NCBI GenBank assembly: GCA_036250195.1 | Contig: JAVHZZ010000003.1 | Coordinates: forward strand, 296,451,565-296,515,564 | Origin: Mixophyes australis | Taxonomy: Eukaryota > Chordata > Amphibia > Anura > Limnodynastidae | Reading direction: 5' to 3' | Length of the DNA: 64,000 nucleotides | Shown here: piece after piece, positions 1-12,495 of the stretch | How the letters are laid out: the number at the start of each line of letters is the position of its first letter | How positions within the stretch are numbered: position 1 is the first letter of the stretch | Position numbers and translations under genes: made by a program | The notes under the pieces: generated by a model | What the model was told of the DNA's origin: nothing | What the model saw: only the letters and a program-made list of their open reading frames with translations | Database searches by the model: none

Positions 1-705
1 TGATTTCATCAACACAACTGACAAATGTTATCCACTTTATAACCTGATACTCCAACTCTTCTAAACAAATCAACTCAATAACCCAACCACAACATTTAAT
101 ATTACACACTGGCAAAGATTCTCATACAAACATAGTTTTTATCAATGCAAAAGATGCAAAATTTCCAACATCGTCAACGCCACACAATTATTATATACAC
201 TAACCTCTTTATGTCCCTAGCTTCTACTAAATCAAAATCCAAAATTTACAGAGAACTATAGAGGCAAGCACACATAAAATACAATCAGCACAGGAAACAG
301 AGAAAGAAAACCTTTTAAAGCACAGGTATAACATAGCAGCAGCATAAATTTATGATTGACAGCTGTGTCTAAGATGCAATGTTTGAACACATTAAACAGC
401 TGATTCCAACATGGCTGCACCCAGCAATGAAACTACCTGATCATCAAGGAAACAATTTGAAGCTACATTACTGATGCAACTGAGTCTCAGAGGAGTCACA
501 AGGACTGATGACGCAGTCCGTATCTCTGCTGTATCCTAATATCCTGTAGCAGTCATGAGATCCAGAAACAAAGGTATACCTTTTTAAAAGGGTCAGTCAA
601 ATGAATATTTTTTTTCTCTCCCTCTTACCTGTTTGTGACCCCCCCCCCCTTCATTTGTCATTATTTGTTTGTAGCTACATGGTGTTTTCAAGGCTGTGTT
701 CAGCG
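1..705. other. No gene recognised
   Basis: AT-rich DNA with no open frame resembling a known protein. A short poly-C run lies near 641-650. Nothing else was supported here. Confidence 0.6.
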
Positions 706-1238
706 CAGAGGCGGACTGGCTATCCGGCAGTTCTGGCAGATGCCAGAAGGGCCGATGGCTAGATGGGTTGATTCGACCATGCCAGGTCCCTTCTATCCAA
801 TAAAATATAAATATAGCAAGAAAAAACCAGGGGACCCGGCATTCAGTCCGTGCAGCTAGGGCCTAAATTCACAGGCTTCCGGGTGACTGCCTCTTCCCCA
901 GAAACGAGCCACCTTACTGCATGTGCACACGGATCAGCCAATGGCTGCATCTCCTCCCCCCCATGATCTTCACTTCCTTCATCCCCTGCTCCCAGCAGTG
1001 CTCACATCTTGCAACTCTACCTGCCTGAACTGACAGCTGTGGCCCCCTCCACTCCCAACGCACCCAGTACGATATCAGAACATAGGATTCCGTAATAAAC
1101 AGATATGTATGTTAATAGATTTTCTCGTATGCAGTGTAGGTTTGAGTACTTTTAAACAATCCTTTCTTGAACTGGGGGCATTACTGTGATGATTATGTAG
1201 TATATCTAATGACTGATTGTTATTTTCTGTTGAATTCA

Positions 1239-2020
1239 TGTACGACAATGTGTATATTTTATGTAACCTCTCAAGGTATGCTTTGCTGACTGATCTAGGT
1301 GACCAGTGCAATTAACAAAGAGTATTTTGAAACTATCCAGATAGATAAGGATCTTGGAGGAGTTTGAAGCCCAAAGTTGTAAACTGCCTAGTCACTCAAG
1401 CAGAGCAGAGGTGAGAGATTCTTTGAGGTGCTTAAACATATATCTTAGTGATAGATAATTTACTTTGCAAAGCTCTGTGTCCTTTTGGGAATCAATCTGA
1501 CTTAATTGAATGTGTCATTACTAAGGTGGGGGTGAAGAGCCTGTAAGAAGGGTTTAAAATCTTCTGCTTTAGACATTACATCGTGCATTTTCATGAGGGA
1601 GTCTATCAAGACTGAAATGTCCCATATTCTTCCATTGTGTTCCCTCACACACATCAAGTCTACCTAGTAAGTAGTACTCTGATTTCCTATTTTATTTTCT
1701 GAAACTCATTTGTGTAACATATTGTATGTCTTGTTATTAATTGTTGTAAATAAGCCTTTGAAACATTTTTCAGATTAAATAAATTGAATCTAGTGTATTC
1801 TCCGTGATTCTTTGTAAACTTACAAAGCCCAAGGAAGCTCATGCTACATTTGTGTGATTTAAGTGTGAAACATTAATAAGTGGTTCTGGTGAATGTAAGG
1901 ACACCATAATAAATCCTTCATGGTGGCAGAAAAAGTGTATTTATTGCTAAGTGACTAAGGTGACGCCAGTCATGGCCAGTTTTTCAAATTGCTGTATCTG
2001 GGACAGACTGGGCATTCGTG
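1239..2020 (+). repeat. LTR-like interspersed repeat, copy 1
   Basis: This segment is shared in the same orientation with 38128-38985 and, 5'-truncated, with 50556-51140. It begins TGTACGACAATGTG, carries an AATAAA near 1777 followed by a conserved block, and ends near the shared words GCTGTATCTGGGACAG. A TG start and an internal polyadenylation signal are LTR-like, but no PBS, paired LTR or pol was tied to it. The class is inferred. The left boundary may lie a few dozen bases earlier, because weak similarity to copy 2 continues upstream of TGTACG. Confidence 0.5.
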
Positions 2021-2029
2021 ACAATTACT

Positions 2030-2362
2030 GTGTGGCATAATTTGATTTGAGGGCACTACTGTGGCATAATATGAATTGGCAGCACTATTGTGGCATAATT
2101 TGATTTGCGGACATTTCAGTGTGGCATTATATGATTTGGGGTCATTACTGTGAGGCATTGTATGATTTTGGGGCACTATTGTGGCATAATATGAATTTGG
2201 CGGCACTATTGTGGCATAATCTCATTTGGGGACATTACTGTGTGGCATAATTTGAACATGGGGCACTGCTGTATAACATAATATGAACTGGGAGCACTAT
2301 GGTGTGGCATAATATGAACTGGGGGCACGTTGGTGTGGCATAATTTGAACTGGGGGCACTAC
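2030..2362. repeat. Minisatellite, unit about 36-39 bp
   Basis: About nine degenerate tandem units alternate the words GTGGCATAAT, TATGAATTGG and GGGGCACTA. Units differ by substitutions and small indels. The array follows the LTR-like repeat directly. A 78-codon open frame on the minus strand (1970-2206) is a by-product of the repeat, not a gene. Confidence 0.85.
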
Positions 2363-3084
2363 CACCAGCTAGCTCCTAATATATTTTATGATGCTTTGTG
2401 TCAGATGTAATGGCAGTTTAGGAATTTACATTGCATATTAGTTTGCCTTGGTAAAACAATGAAAAGAAAGCCTTTGTGCAATACTTTATCGTCACAATGT
2501 GTAACTGTGGGTCATGGCACTTACACGTGGCTGGAGATGTCTGTACTTTAGAGGTATTTACAGTAGCTCTGATTTTTTTTACACCTAAATTGTTTAGATA
2601 TTTATATTTAAAGTTTTAACATGTCAAAGTTCCTCTGTCTCTCTACAACAAAATGTATGTTATTCATTTTTATTTATTTGTTGTTGACATCAGAAATGTG
2701 TAGAAAATGAAAAAAAATGGGTTTTATACATATTGCCTGTTTCATTATAATATCTACATACCTTCCAGTAAAAATGCTGCTTTTAGGGCACGTCCTGAAA
2801 GTCAGGACCTTTGTCCATTTACTGTAGTAGAAAAATAAAATTCTCTGACATTCTGCTGTAGATGGAAATACTTTTAATGTGGCACTGTAGGTTCAGGTGA
2901 TCATTTAATAGTTTTTTTCTGATATATTTGTTAGCATTTTATTTTGTGTGGAATGATTCATGAAAATTCTGCCATTACCATTTAATTGAGAGAAAAGGGA
3001 ATTTGTAAATTATATGTGTGTAACTATTGCTATTTTGTGGGAGATTTGAAAAAAGCAGAACATTGGTTCCCTACAGTGGCACCA

Positions 3085-3320
3085 GTATGATTGGTGGTAT
3101 TGCTATAGTGTGGGGGTTGCGGCGGTGGTAATGTTGTAGTGGGGAGGGCAGTGATGGCATTGGTGTAGTATTGGGGTGGCTTGGTGGTGGTAATGTTGTG
3201 TAGTGTGTTTGGGGGTTGGTATTGCTAATAAATGGCAGAGGGTATTGCTGGTATGTGGGGGGTAATGCTGGTTGCTGTAGTGTGTGAGTATTGCTATTGA
3301 GTAGTAGAGAGTTGAGGAGG
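3085..3320. repeat. Degenerate TGGTATTG-rich simple repeat
   Basis: A G/T-rich stretch repeats words such as GGTAATGTTG, GGTATTGCT and GTGGGG without a fixed period. The 97-codon minus-strand frame across it is low in complexity and Pro/His rich, so it was not called as a gene. Confidence 0.6.
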
Positions 3321-4284
3321 TGGGACTGTGCTCTCACCAGGTAATTGGGACAATTGCAGCACAATGTAAAGTACTACATAGAATGACGGAAATGTACATG
3401 ATATTCAACGTGCAATGCAAGACTTCTGTATGTCGAGTGAAAATATATCCTTACACTGTGTAGTAGTTATTCTGTATTTGGGTGATGTGTATTATATACT
3501 AGAGGAGTGTGTAATTCATTCTCTACCGGGTACATCTATACAAAACAAAATGCATACAGCAATAATACATAAATACAATAATATTGTGCATGGAGCCCAC
3601 AGCAGGTGGGCCTGTGTGCTTTAAATGCCAGGACTGATTATTAGTTCCAGTCCGGCCTTTGTTCAACCACTATACACTGCTCACCTGAGTCCTCCCAGCC
3701 AGAATGGAATTGATTTTATGAGTCTGCAGACATGTGTATTCATGCAGCTGTTCTGCCTCTCTAACACTCAGTAAAATGCTATAATTTACATTTACTATCA
3801 CACTTTTTTTCTTCAAATCTTATACTTAAATAATGAAAAAATAAGTATTTCCCTTTGACAATAATGTAGTTTTTAGTTCAGAACTTCAAAATGACCTCTA
3901 TGAAATTTTGAGTTATCAAGCTCACATTGGAGATAGCCACTTTGTTGGCAGGCCTAATATTCTTGAGAATGTAACCTATCTATTCACTAGGAACAAGTGC
4001 CCCTTGAATCTCTCTAATTTTTCATGAATGTTGAAAGGCTGGCTCTAAAGAATATTGAATCAGCCAATAAAATGGCTGCCTCCACTCCGTGTAAACAACA
4101 AGATCTCTTTTTCTGTGAATTAATTCTTGTGTACAGTATTAACAGCTTTCTATGCCAATATTGTTTTCATTCTTAATTGTACTGTGGCTGGCATTCTGAG
4201 TTGATGCCGCACCAACCATTTATTAATAAACAGAAGAACAGGGCTAAGGATAGTCAGGTTTTTCCATACTTGAGTATTTTATTT

Positions 4285-4592
4285 CATACTTGCCAACTCT
4301 CCCGGAATGTCCGGGAGACTCCCACATTTTGCGAGAGTCTCCCGGACTCCCGGGCGAGTGTGGCAATCTCCCGAATTCTGCCCACTTCACTAGGAAGTGC
4401 CCCACTTCCTAGTGAAGTGGGCAGAATTAGATCCCAAACGTCGCGATTCCCGGTGAATCGCGGTGTTTGGCCCCTGTCATGATGTCACAGGGGGCGGGGC
4501 CAAAATGATGCGATTTTGGTCGTCCCGCCCCCCTCACGCCCCCCTCCACTGGCTGGCTCCCAGAAGGGAGCTGAAGAAAGTCGGCAGGTATG
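4285..4592. mobile_element. hAT-like MITE, copy 1 (TSD TTTTATTT)
   Basis: The ends are CATACTTGCCAACT and, read inward from the right, CATACCTGCCGACT. Identical 8-bp direct repeats TTTTATTT flank the element at 4277-4284 and 4593-4600, the size expected for hAT insertions. The 308-bp interior is GC-rich with internal palindromes, for example around CACTTCACTAGGAAGTG and a CGCGATTC/GAATCGCG pair. It encodes no protein. A related copy lies at 44215-44451. Confidence 0.75.
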
Positions 4593-4614
4593 TTTTATTT
4601 TAAAAACACCTTTA

Positions 4615-4927
4615 GGGCCTGAGTCATTAAGGAGAGCAAGGTAAAAAAAAAGGAGTAAATTTGATCCTGGACAAACCATGTTACAATGCAAGGGGTGTAA
4701 ATTAGTTTATTGTTTTGCACATAAGTTAAATACTGGCTGCTTTTTAATGTAGTACACAAATACTGGATAGCTTTATTTTTACACTAAAAATCTAGGACAT
4801 GCCCTACCCCAACTATAAATCTGTCCCTATAGTGTAAATTTACCTCACCCTACAATGCAACATGGTTTTGCCGAGGTGCAAATTTACTCCTTATTTTTTG
4901 CTTTGCTCTCCTTAATGACTCATGCCC
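4615..4927. mobile_element. Fold-back MITE, diverged copy
   Basis: The element starts GGGCCTGAGTCATTAAGGAG and its right end reverse-complements to GGGCATGAGTCATTAAGGAG. The interior shares the words CCATGTTACAATGCAAGGGG and TTGCACATAAGTTAAATACT with the better preserved copy at 31393-31720. Arms and centre are diverged and no clean target duplication was found. Confidence 0.7.
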
Positions 4928-5647
4928 ATAGTGTTTTAAACTCAGAAAAGCAAACAAATATAAATCTGCAGTAATGGGATTTTTAAGCAATGGCATGTTT
5001 CCTGTTTCATGAATGACATATTTACATCGCTATTATTAACAAACTGACCAAGAAAAGCTGTTCAGTTACATTTTTAAAATGTCAACTGTCTTTTAAAACA
5101 TGCAGATTTTTAGCCATAACGTATTACCTTATTACCATAGTAACCATGGGCAGAAGTTTGTTACCCTAGTTAAATTTAGCATTAGATTGGTGATAAGCAA
5201 ATTTGTTGTTTAAATAACTGGAACATGTTGAACTTGCTTGCCAAAAATTATTTTCCCTTAACACCTTCATTCAACTGACTTTTTTTTATCAAAGTAGACA
5301 ATAAAATAAACGCATCATTCAGTGAAAAATAACAAATCTGTACATAAAAAGCAAAACAATAATTCACTGGCTGCTGGTAATAAATAGTTAACAATAAAAT
5401 GCATACAAAATAAACAATTTAAATATAAAAATATGCAATTTTTATAGTGTAAATCTCTCACGCAATATATCTTCATCAGATTTAGTTACAATGATTCCAA
5501 ATATAACAACTTGGATGCAAACCTTAAATCAATATTCTGTGCTATTGTGAACCTTGCTCCTTAAAATATCTAGAAAAAGGGGATAAGAATGCATAGAATA
5601 TAGTGGATGTGTGTCATCTAATAAACACATTTCGGTAAAAATAAATC

Positions 5648-6063
5648 GGTAGGGGTGGGGTATGGTTTTCGGTTTCAAAAAATCCGACACCCACTTCACC
5701 TACCAAAAAAACACGAAAGTTTTAAATAGCGATGTTAATATTTATAGACTTACTTTTAAAGTGACTCTGGACATTACCGATAGACCCGAATGCTCACTGC
5801 AAGTGATCTCGATTGAAGAGGTGTCCAGCACTACTGTTTACTGTCATCGCAACTTGTATTCTTTTGAATTTAAAGTGGCAATGTCGGGCCCCCGCAGGTT
5901 AAGTGTTTAAACACTTAACCCGACATTGCCGGGTCCATCGGTGATGTTCAGAGTTGCTTTAAAGGTAAGTCTATAAATATTAACATAGCTTTTTAAAACT
6001 TTTGTGTTTTTTTGCAGGTGAAGTTGTTGTCGGAATAGTGGAATATACCACCCAATCGGTAGT
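5648..6063. mobile_element. Fold-back element with perfect 24-bp central palindrome
   Basis: Two arms of roughly 200 bp are inverted copies. The word ATGTTAATATTTATAGACTTAC occurs forward near 5723 and reverse-complemented near 5970, and the outer arms share CTTCACCT...AAAAAAACAC. The centre contains a perfect 24-bp palindrome at 5897-5920, set in a GCAATGTCGGG / CCCGACATTGC pair interrupted by about 10 bases on one side. Open frames in each arm (5662-5910 plus; 5907-6113 minus) encode similar peptides only because the arms are inverted copies. Family unknown. Confidence 0.75.
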
Positions 6064-6644
6064 ATATATAAAAAATTGCATAAAATGCAAAGCAAGAAGA
6101 CTGACACTGACAATCAATATATCCCTCTAAAGAGTGGTAGGCTAAAACATAGGTGACAGAAAATGGAGAACACACAAGAGTCCATATGGAGAAAGAAGAC
6201 CACTGATTGACCAGTAGATCAGAGAACAAAAATGGAAGTCCTGAAAAAGAGTCCCAGAGTGCTGGATCTCTCCCCAGGCAATACTATAAGAGATTTATAA
6301 AAAAAAAAAAAAAAATGAATGAAAGAGTTAAAACCAAAGGATAAGTAGTGGAAACCATTTGTTAAAAACTTGAAAGAAAAATAAAAAAGGTAATATTAAG
6401 ACATATAGGTTAATCAAATGAAAGAACAGCAGAAGCATGGACTGACGTAACAAAATCAAGTATAACTACATCAAAAATACAGTCATGATGTAAGCTTATT
6501 GATAAATGAATAAAGGGAAGATGGAAAATACTCACAAATATTATTTGCAAAAGAAATGCTTAATCGCAGGGTATATTAATTAGAATGTCTCCCATACAAT
6601 CCAGGTACAGCTAGTCTTAGCTTCCAAGAACAGACATACCCTAT

Positions 6645-6783
6645 GCTACATGAAAAAACAGTCAGTATTTAACTTATGTGCAAAACAGAATACTAATTTG
6701 CACCCATTGCATTGGAACATGGTTTTGTCCAGGAGTCTTAAATAAGAAGTTTCTCAACTTAAGATCCTTAATTAATCAGACCC
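6645..6783. mobile_element. Half of a fold-back MITE (31.4-kb family)
   Basis: Only the right arm is present. It contains ACATGAAAAAACAG, TTATGTGCAAAACAGAATAC and GATCCTTAATTAATCAG, matching the right arm of the 31393-31720 element. It abuts the L2 fragment that follows, which may mark where that L2 copy was broken. Confidence 0.65.
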
Positions 6784-7690
6784 CAGGAGTGGATAAATAA
6801 ATTTGGGTATCATCCACATAGAGATGATACTGAAATCCAAAGGAGCTTATTAGATTTCCAAGAGAAGCAGTATAGATAGAAAACAGCAAAGGACCTAGCG
6901 CTGAACCTTGCGTTACTCCAACTGATAAAGGAAGCGGAGCAGAGGTGGACCCAGAGAAATTAACAGTGAAAGAGCGATTAGAAAGGTAGGATGAGAACCA
7001 GGATAGAACAGTGTCTTGAAGACCTAGTTATTGCAGCATTTGTATGAGAAGAGAGTGGTCAACGGTGTCAAATGCAGCAGAGAGATCCAGGAGAATTAGG
7101 AGAGAGTAATGGTGTTTAGTTTTAGCAGTGATCAGATCATTGACAACCTTAGTCAACGCAGTCTCTGTAGAGTGTTGAGAACGAAAACCGGACTGAAGAA
7201 TATCCAACAGGTTGTTTGCAGAAAGGAAGCTTGTGAGGCGAGTGTAGGCAAGTCTCTCTAGAAGCTTGGAGGGGCACGGGAGCTGAGAAATGCGATGGTA
7301 ATTTGAGAGAGAGTTTGGGTCAGAATCTTGTATTTTCAGAATAGGAGTAGTCACTGCGTGCTTGTATGGTGATGGAAAGATGCCAGTAGAGAGCGAGAGA
7401 TTACTGATTTTAGTTAGAGGTGAAATGAGCACAGGAGACAGGGATCTACCAATTTTTGAGGGAATAGGATCAAGAAGACAGAAGGTAGAGTAGGAAGATA
7501 AGAAGAGAGTAGAAATTTCCTATTCATTTGTTGGGTCAAATGAAGAGAGGGTGTCAGAGGGTTGTTAATGAAGAGGACACCATTTCTAGTCTGATCTTAT
7601 CAATGTTGTCCTTGAAGTAAAAAGCAAGATCCTGGGCACTGATAGTAAACGGAGGGTTTGGGGTGGGAGGACCAGCACAAGGGTCTGCGT
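6784..7690 (-). pseudogene. L2-type LINE reverse transcriptase fragment, copy 1
   Basis: Minus-strand reading gives the middle of a non-LTR reverse transcriptase of the L2/CR1 group. A 134-codon open block lies at 7028-7432 and contains LDLSAAFDTVDH, the motif carrying a catalytic aspartate. Downstream in minus-strand order, the frame gives [10 protein letters not shown] near 6900 and then YVDDTQ near 6815, the catalytic YxDD box. Pre-RT sequence continues up to about 7690. Endonuclease, the RT C-terminus and the 3' tail are absent, so the copy is truncated at both ends, and frame changes break it. It is too short to be active. Family assignment rests on motif recognition. Confidence 0.8.
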
Positions 7691-9836
7691 ATACTACGCA
7701 GATCATATTTATTCTGTGCACACTTGACCTTGGTCTCCCTTTCAGATAATGAGGTTCTGAAAATGTTTAGGCTCAATCACACAAACCCTCTACAGCTGTA
7801 TGAACAGGTGAGAGATGATTTGGAGCCATTAATATCATTATCCAGTGCATTGTCTTAGCTGCAAAGTTTAAGGTGTGTTCTCTAGTTTTTGGCCACAGGG
7901 TCATTCCAGCCTGTGTGTTTACTGGTGGTAGGGCTCATACAAACAACATTTCAAAACACTGTTCTCAAGTGTTTAGTTCCTGTTTAGTTCCTAAACTGTT
8001 GTGTGCATCTGTTTCCCCAACCAGAAGGCACAGCGACATGAAGTTAGCACTCTATTGCTCTTCAGGACTGTGACATATGCCTCTGCCACCCTTAAACTTT
8101 TATGTATATTGTAGCGAATGTAACCTCTACTGAGCATATACAGATGCTGCCTATGGTGATGTAATATTAACACATTAATATTCAACATATATGTTTTAAC
8201 TCACATAATATTTGTGTTGTACCAAAACCACAAAAGGATTGAAAATACCTTGGTTGAAAAACATGTACCATCAACTTTTTAACCAAAATACATATAAATA
8301 TATGTACTGCTTGGTTGAGCCTCAATGTATATGCTTCTTTCTGAACATCACCTGCCCCCTCCCCTGGTTCACACACTGAGCTTTGCTGGAGTAATGGGTT
8401 CTGATGTTGTTGGTGTGCATATGTGTGTCTTGCTACTTCGGGAGATGTTGATGTGGCAGGTAAGTTAGCAGCTGTAGCATGTTCTATTCTACCAGAGGAT
8501 ATTAGAGGTCAGATCTATAACCAGGTAAAGTATTCAAAGCTGTAGTCACCTGTACTAAGTTTCTATCAATGCGGCAGAGACCATTTAAAAATCTATTCTG
8601 AGATACTTCAATTGACTCACCAGACTACTGTTGGGAGGGAGGCCTATCTGTGTCATTGACATTTACTCCTTCAATAACCTCCTTAGGAAGATTCTCCTTC
8701 AACTTCTACTCATAGGTGGCATGCTCACTAGGTGACTGAAGGGGGCCCACCACATGTGCTGCTCTTCTCTCTGCCATCTTCTCTTTCACCTCCTTAAAAA
8801 CATAATATTTGTCACCTACCTAATAAATACAAATTTACTGTTGGTTAATCATGTCTCAGAACATTTTCACAAGCAGCATCAGAATTATTCTAATGACCTT
8901 TAGCAAACTTGAAATGGGCAACAATGTTATTTTTGGAGACCAGTTGTATAGTCTTGGTATTCTCCCATCCAAGTCAGTCTTGTTAATATTTCCCTTACAG
9001 TATTCTCATAAATACAAAGGATGTTTGGAATATCTAAAGATATTTTAAACCCTGAATATGATACATCTTTAAGGGGCAAGCTTAATTTGCATGCGCACAT
9101 CCTTACTGCTCTCTACTTGAATGTGAATGCCCCCAATCCGCCTCTTAAAGTACAAGTGGCCTCAAATGCAAGTTGCATGTAACTCTAAATTGAAATTTTG
9201 GCACATACATTGTCAAAGTGCATTTTTATATGGTGCAAGTGGACTTATGTCCAACTCTAAATTAAATGAGGCCCCATATCTCTAACTAACGATTGATAGA
9301 GATCACAGTCTTTAGCAGTGGTTTTGTAACCATTTCCAACCTTGAGCATTTCAGATATGAAGATTGAATATCATTGTGTATGAGAAAGAACAAATTATGT
9401 GTGCTACTTGCTTAATTATAATTCTATTTATCTATTATTTAGTCTTAAATGAAGATCGGGATTTCAGCCAAAATTAATTTTGGAAAAGATGATTAATTAT
9501 AAATGGTTCAGTAGCATTCTCTCACCACTGTATATATAATTTTATGATGTAGAGGAAAGAACAAGGTTCTTTTAGAGGACAAAAGCCCCACAGAGATATG
9601 TCATGTGCATAAAGCATAATGGAGCACAAAAGGCAAAGATTGAATATACATACATAGAACACACTTACAAATGCTTACTAAGCTTTTCCTGTTCATCAGA
9701 CCTCTGCCAGTAGACACTTTATTGCTTTTCCTGTAATTACTGTATTTCCTCACAAGAATGTGTCTGTAGCCGTGCCTTGTACAGAACGTTTGTCACCATC
9801 TACTTTTACTGCAGATTATGAAGAAAAAATACAATT
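7691..9836. other. No gene recognised
   Basis: AT-rich sequence with scattered short open frames (60-70 codons), none resembling a protein. No tandem repeat or inverted pair stood out. Confidence 0.5.
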
Positions 9837-10197
9837 GCTCTGCTTTCCTTTAGAGGTGGTAATTTACAAAGTGTAAACTCTGTGTACTGCCAAATTTAGC
9901 TTTGCACTGATGCGCCTGGATTCAGAGGCGGAACTAGAGAGGTGTGGGCCCCAGTGCAGGGAGGTGTGTAGGAGGGAACCGGGGCCCCTGACCCTCTGCA
10001 TCTACCATGCAGCGGGCACCATTATCTCCATGGGCCTCGGTGCACTGCATCTGCCGCACCAATGGTAGTTTCCTCACTGCCTGGATTGCTTGTTCAGATT
10101 ATTTCATGGCACACGCCACCCACGTAACCTCCAAAGAGGTGAAGAGTGCAATTCTTCAAACATATCATGAAAGCCCAACCTCCTACTATTTTAGTAC
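9837..10197 (+). repeat. Inverted-pair repeat, arm 1
   Basis: This 361-bp segment recurs as its reverse complement at 15260-15619, with high identity over the full length. Shared words include GGTGGTAATTT, ATGCGCCTGGATTCAGA and AACCTCCTACTATTTTAGTAC. Both copies hold an open frame starting MQRAPLSPWASVHCICRTNG, with about 64 matching codons. No protein family is recognised, so this is best read as two insertions of one interspersed repeat. Confidence 0.75.
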
Positions 10198-12169
10198 ACT
10201 TTTCAATAAAAGAACATTTTCTATTATTCACTTGAAATAGTGTTCAATTTAGCCTCATTTATGGTGTACAATAATCATGAGTGTGAGGGGATGTCAGTAC
10301 TGTCCTTATTACATATGGCAATTGTGTGTACATTGAACTTTGTATTACGTGGCTTGCTGTGCAAACTGCCATTCCTTTGCAAATGTAGCCATATTGCCCA
10401 TATATGTGCCTTACCAGAGAGTGGCCAAACCTGGTCTTGCCTTTCAAAGCAACTGCTTTGAACTTTGCAAATGCCCTCCAGTGTTTTTAGTGGACACAGC
10501 TATAAGGCAGCAAGGTTACCGTTGCTCTAGCAGTCCTTTACAAAGTGCAAAACATCAGCTCTACTGAGGAAAAACAACTCTGGACCTGTAATGTACCTCA
10601 ATTTGCATTTTCGCCCATAACAGGACTTTCACCCTTTTGATAAATCTGCCACTTAGTGCATGAAGGACAAGGAATCCCTTACCAGCATTTCCTTAAAACC
10701 CCTATGGTGCATGTGTAAAAGGGGTTTGGAGCTTGATGAATAGGACTTATAATGTATCAAACGTTTACTATTCAGTCGCTGTGCAAAAATAATTAATATC
10801 AGAAGATGGTTCTTACCTGCTATCTTCAGGTTCCGTTATGTGACGCTGTATATTGTGGTGCCACTGTTCATTCTGATTGGCAAACATTAATACTTCATTG
10901 TGGCCTTCAGCAGAAGGAAGAGGAAAGTAAGAAAGTGGAGGAAGGGGAAGGTAGTAGAAGGTGCTAGGCAAAAGGAAAAGTGAGTGGTGGGGTCAAATTG
11001 CAGAAGAAGGTGGGGTGATAGATATGATAAGAAGGGTAAAGGTAGACAAAAAGAAACACAAAGGTGGAGAAAGAAAGGAGAGACAGACACAGTCTAAAGA
11101 CATACAAATACAAAGTGGTGGGAACAGAGACAGAGGTGCACATACAACATTAGACAAAGGCGTACAAAGAGATGGAAAGAAAGGGACACACATATACACA
11201 AACCTGAAGACATAGAGGTAAACACCAAGGGAGAGACAAAGATGGTGGTGATAGATAGAGGCAGACAGTTTGTGGGGGAGGGGTAGAAAGATGCAGCCAG
11301 TGGAACAATGGAGGAAGCAGGGGGGAGTACACTTGTACTGTACACAGTATTTATTCAATGCTCAAGGCACTCAATTCTTGCAGAAATGACCATTAACCAT
11401 CTAAGTAGGGGATGAGTACAACTAGAAGTGTAGGTATCTCAAACACAGAAAGCTCATGGTTAAACTACATAGGTGGACTAAAAAAAAAAAAAAGCCTCAG
11501 CTCTAGGTCTGTTTTTCAGCTGCTATAGTGAAATCTAGCCCCAGGCTGTCAAAGTAGAGATTGTGCCTCTATTGGGATTGAGGGGTCCTTAAAAAACAGC
11601 ATTCTTCCTCTCCTAAAATCCAAGCAGTTAAACGCCTTTAAAATTACAATACGAAACCCCATATGCTCCAGCTTTCAGTGGAGAAGTTCATTTCTAGATG
11701 CATACCATGTAATGTTATAAAAAGCTTTGTACACACAAAAGTAACACAAGTGTGAAGTAAAAACAGTACTGACGTCCCCTCACTTACATAATTTATTAAA
11801 AATCAGTGTTAGTCTATAAAATGCTATATTCAATATTTTGTAAATAGATTTAGTTGTCTTTTAAAACAGAAACCTAAATTATTAATTTGTGCAGCTCTGT
11901 CTCAAGACTCAACAGGACCTTAAAGTAGTAACTTATTTTTACCTCCAGTATCTCATTTCCTGCATCAACCCTATAATATACATCCTCAAGTGCCTATTAT
12001 TTCATGTTGCTGGTCTTAATTTATTATGAATATTTGCTCAACAGCCAATCATATAATAATCTTAACTAGTTTTAAACAAGGACTCCATCTAAAGAATTCT
12101 TTTCTTATTTCCATTCATTGATTGTCAGTAAACCAATACAATTTTCACTATACTATACTCAATAGTATG
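10198..12169. other. No gene recognised; purine-rich stretch
   Basis: Between about 10905 and 11330 the plus strand is strongly purine-rich (AGAGACAGA, GGAAGGGGAAGG). This opens several overlapping low-complexity frames on the minus strand that are rich in Pro, Ser, Leu and Cys. None looks like a gene. The rest is AT-rich with nothing recognised. Confidence 0.5.
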
Positions 12170-12422
12170 AAACACTACTGACAAATGAAGAACCCAGCAG
12201 GTAGCAAAAATGTCACATTCAACCTCCACACTATTATTTGAGGCTGTTAGCCTGTTTTTTTTAAGGAGGCGCCACCTGTACAATGTTCTTTACAAAGCCT
12301 AATAGATTGCACAGGTGGCGCCTCTTTAAAAAAACAGGTTAACAGTCGCAAACATAGTGTGGAGCTTCAAAATGATGTCATCGCTACCTGCCGGGTTCTT
12401 CATTCGTGGGCAGTGTTTCAGG
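12170..12422. mobile_element. Fold-back MITE about 250 bp
   Basis: Arms of about 110 bp pair across the element. GAAACACT...AATGAAGAACCCAGCAGGTAGC on the left corresponds to GCTACCTGCCGGGTTCTTCATT on the right; TCCACACTAT, GTTAGCCTGTTTTTTTTAAG and AGGCGCCACCTGT also pair with complements on the right. The central loop lies at roughly 12276-12308. The target duplication is uncertain. Two further CAGTGTTT-containing repeats of about 14 bp follow the right end. Confidence 0.75.
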
Positions 12423-12472
12423 TCAGTGTTTCAGGTCAGTGTTTGAACGTGTCAGCATTACCAGTCCTTTGT

Positions 12473-12495
12473 GGAATACACCTTCGGTGTATTCC
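12473..12495. repeat. Perfect 10-bp hairpin
   Basis: GGAATACACC, loop TTC, then GGTGTATTCC gives a perfect 10-bp stem with a 3-nt loop. There is no U-run and no adjacent gene, so no function is assigned. Confidence 0.6.

Larger units (their letters stand above)
706..3661. mobile_element. Possible composite element bounded by CAGAGGCGGACTGG-like ends
   Basis: The left end reads CAGAGGCGGACTGG. The right end, reverse-complemented, reads CAAAGGCCGGACTGG, so the two form a short imperfect inverted repeat about 2.95 kb apart. The flanks (GTTCAGCG, and GTTCAACC if shifted by one base) match at only 6 of 8 positions, so an hAT-type target duplication is weak. Inside are an LTR-like repeat, a minisatellite and a TG-rich degenerate repeat. 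The ends could instead be two separate half-elements. Confidence 0.25.

Noticed and set aside
10887..11358. Several minus-strand frames up to 121 codons
   Set aside because: They follow a purine-rich strand; composition is Pro/Ser/Leu/Cys low complexity and no motif is present.
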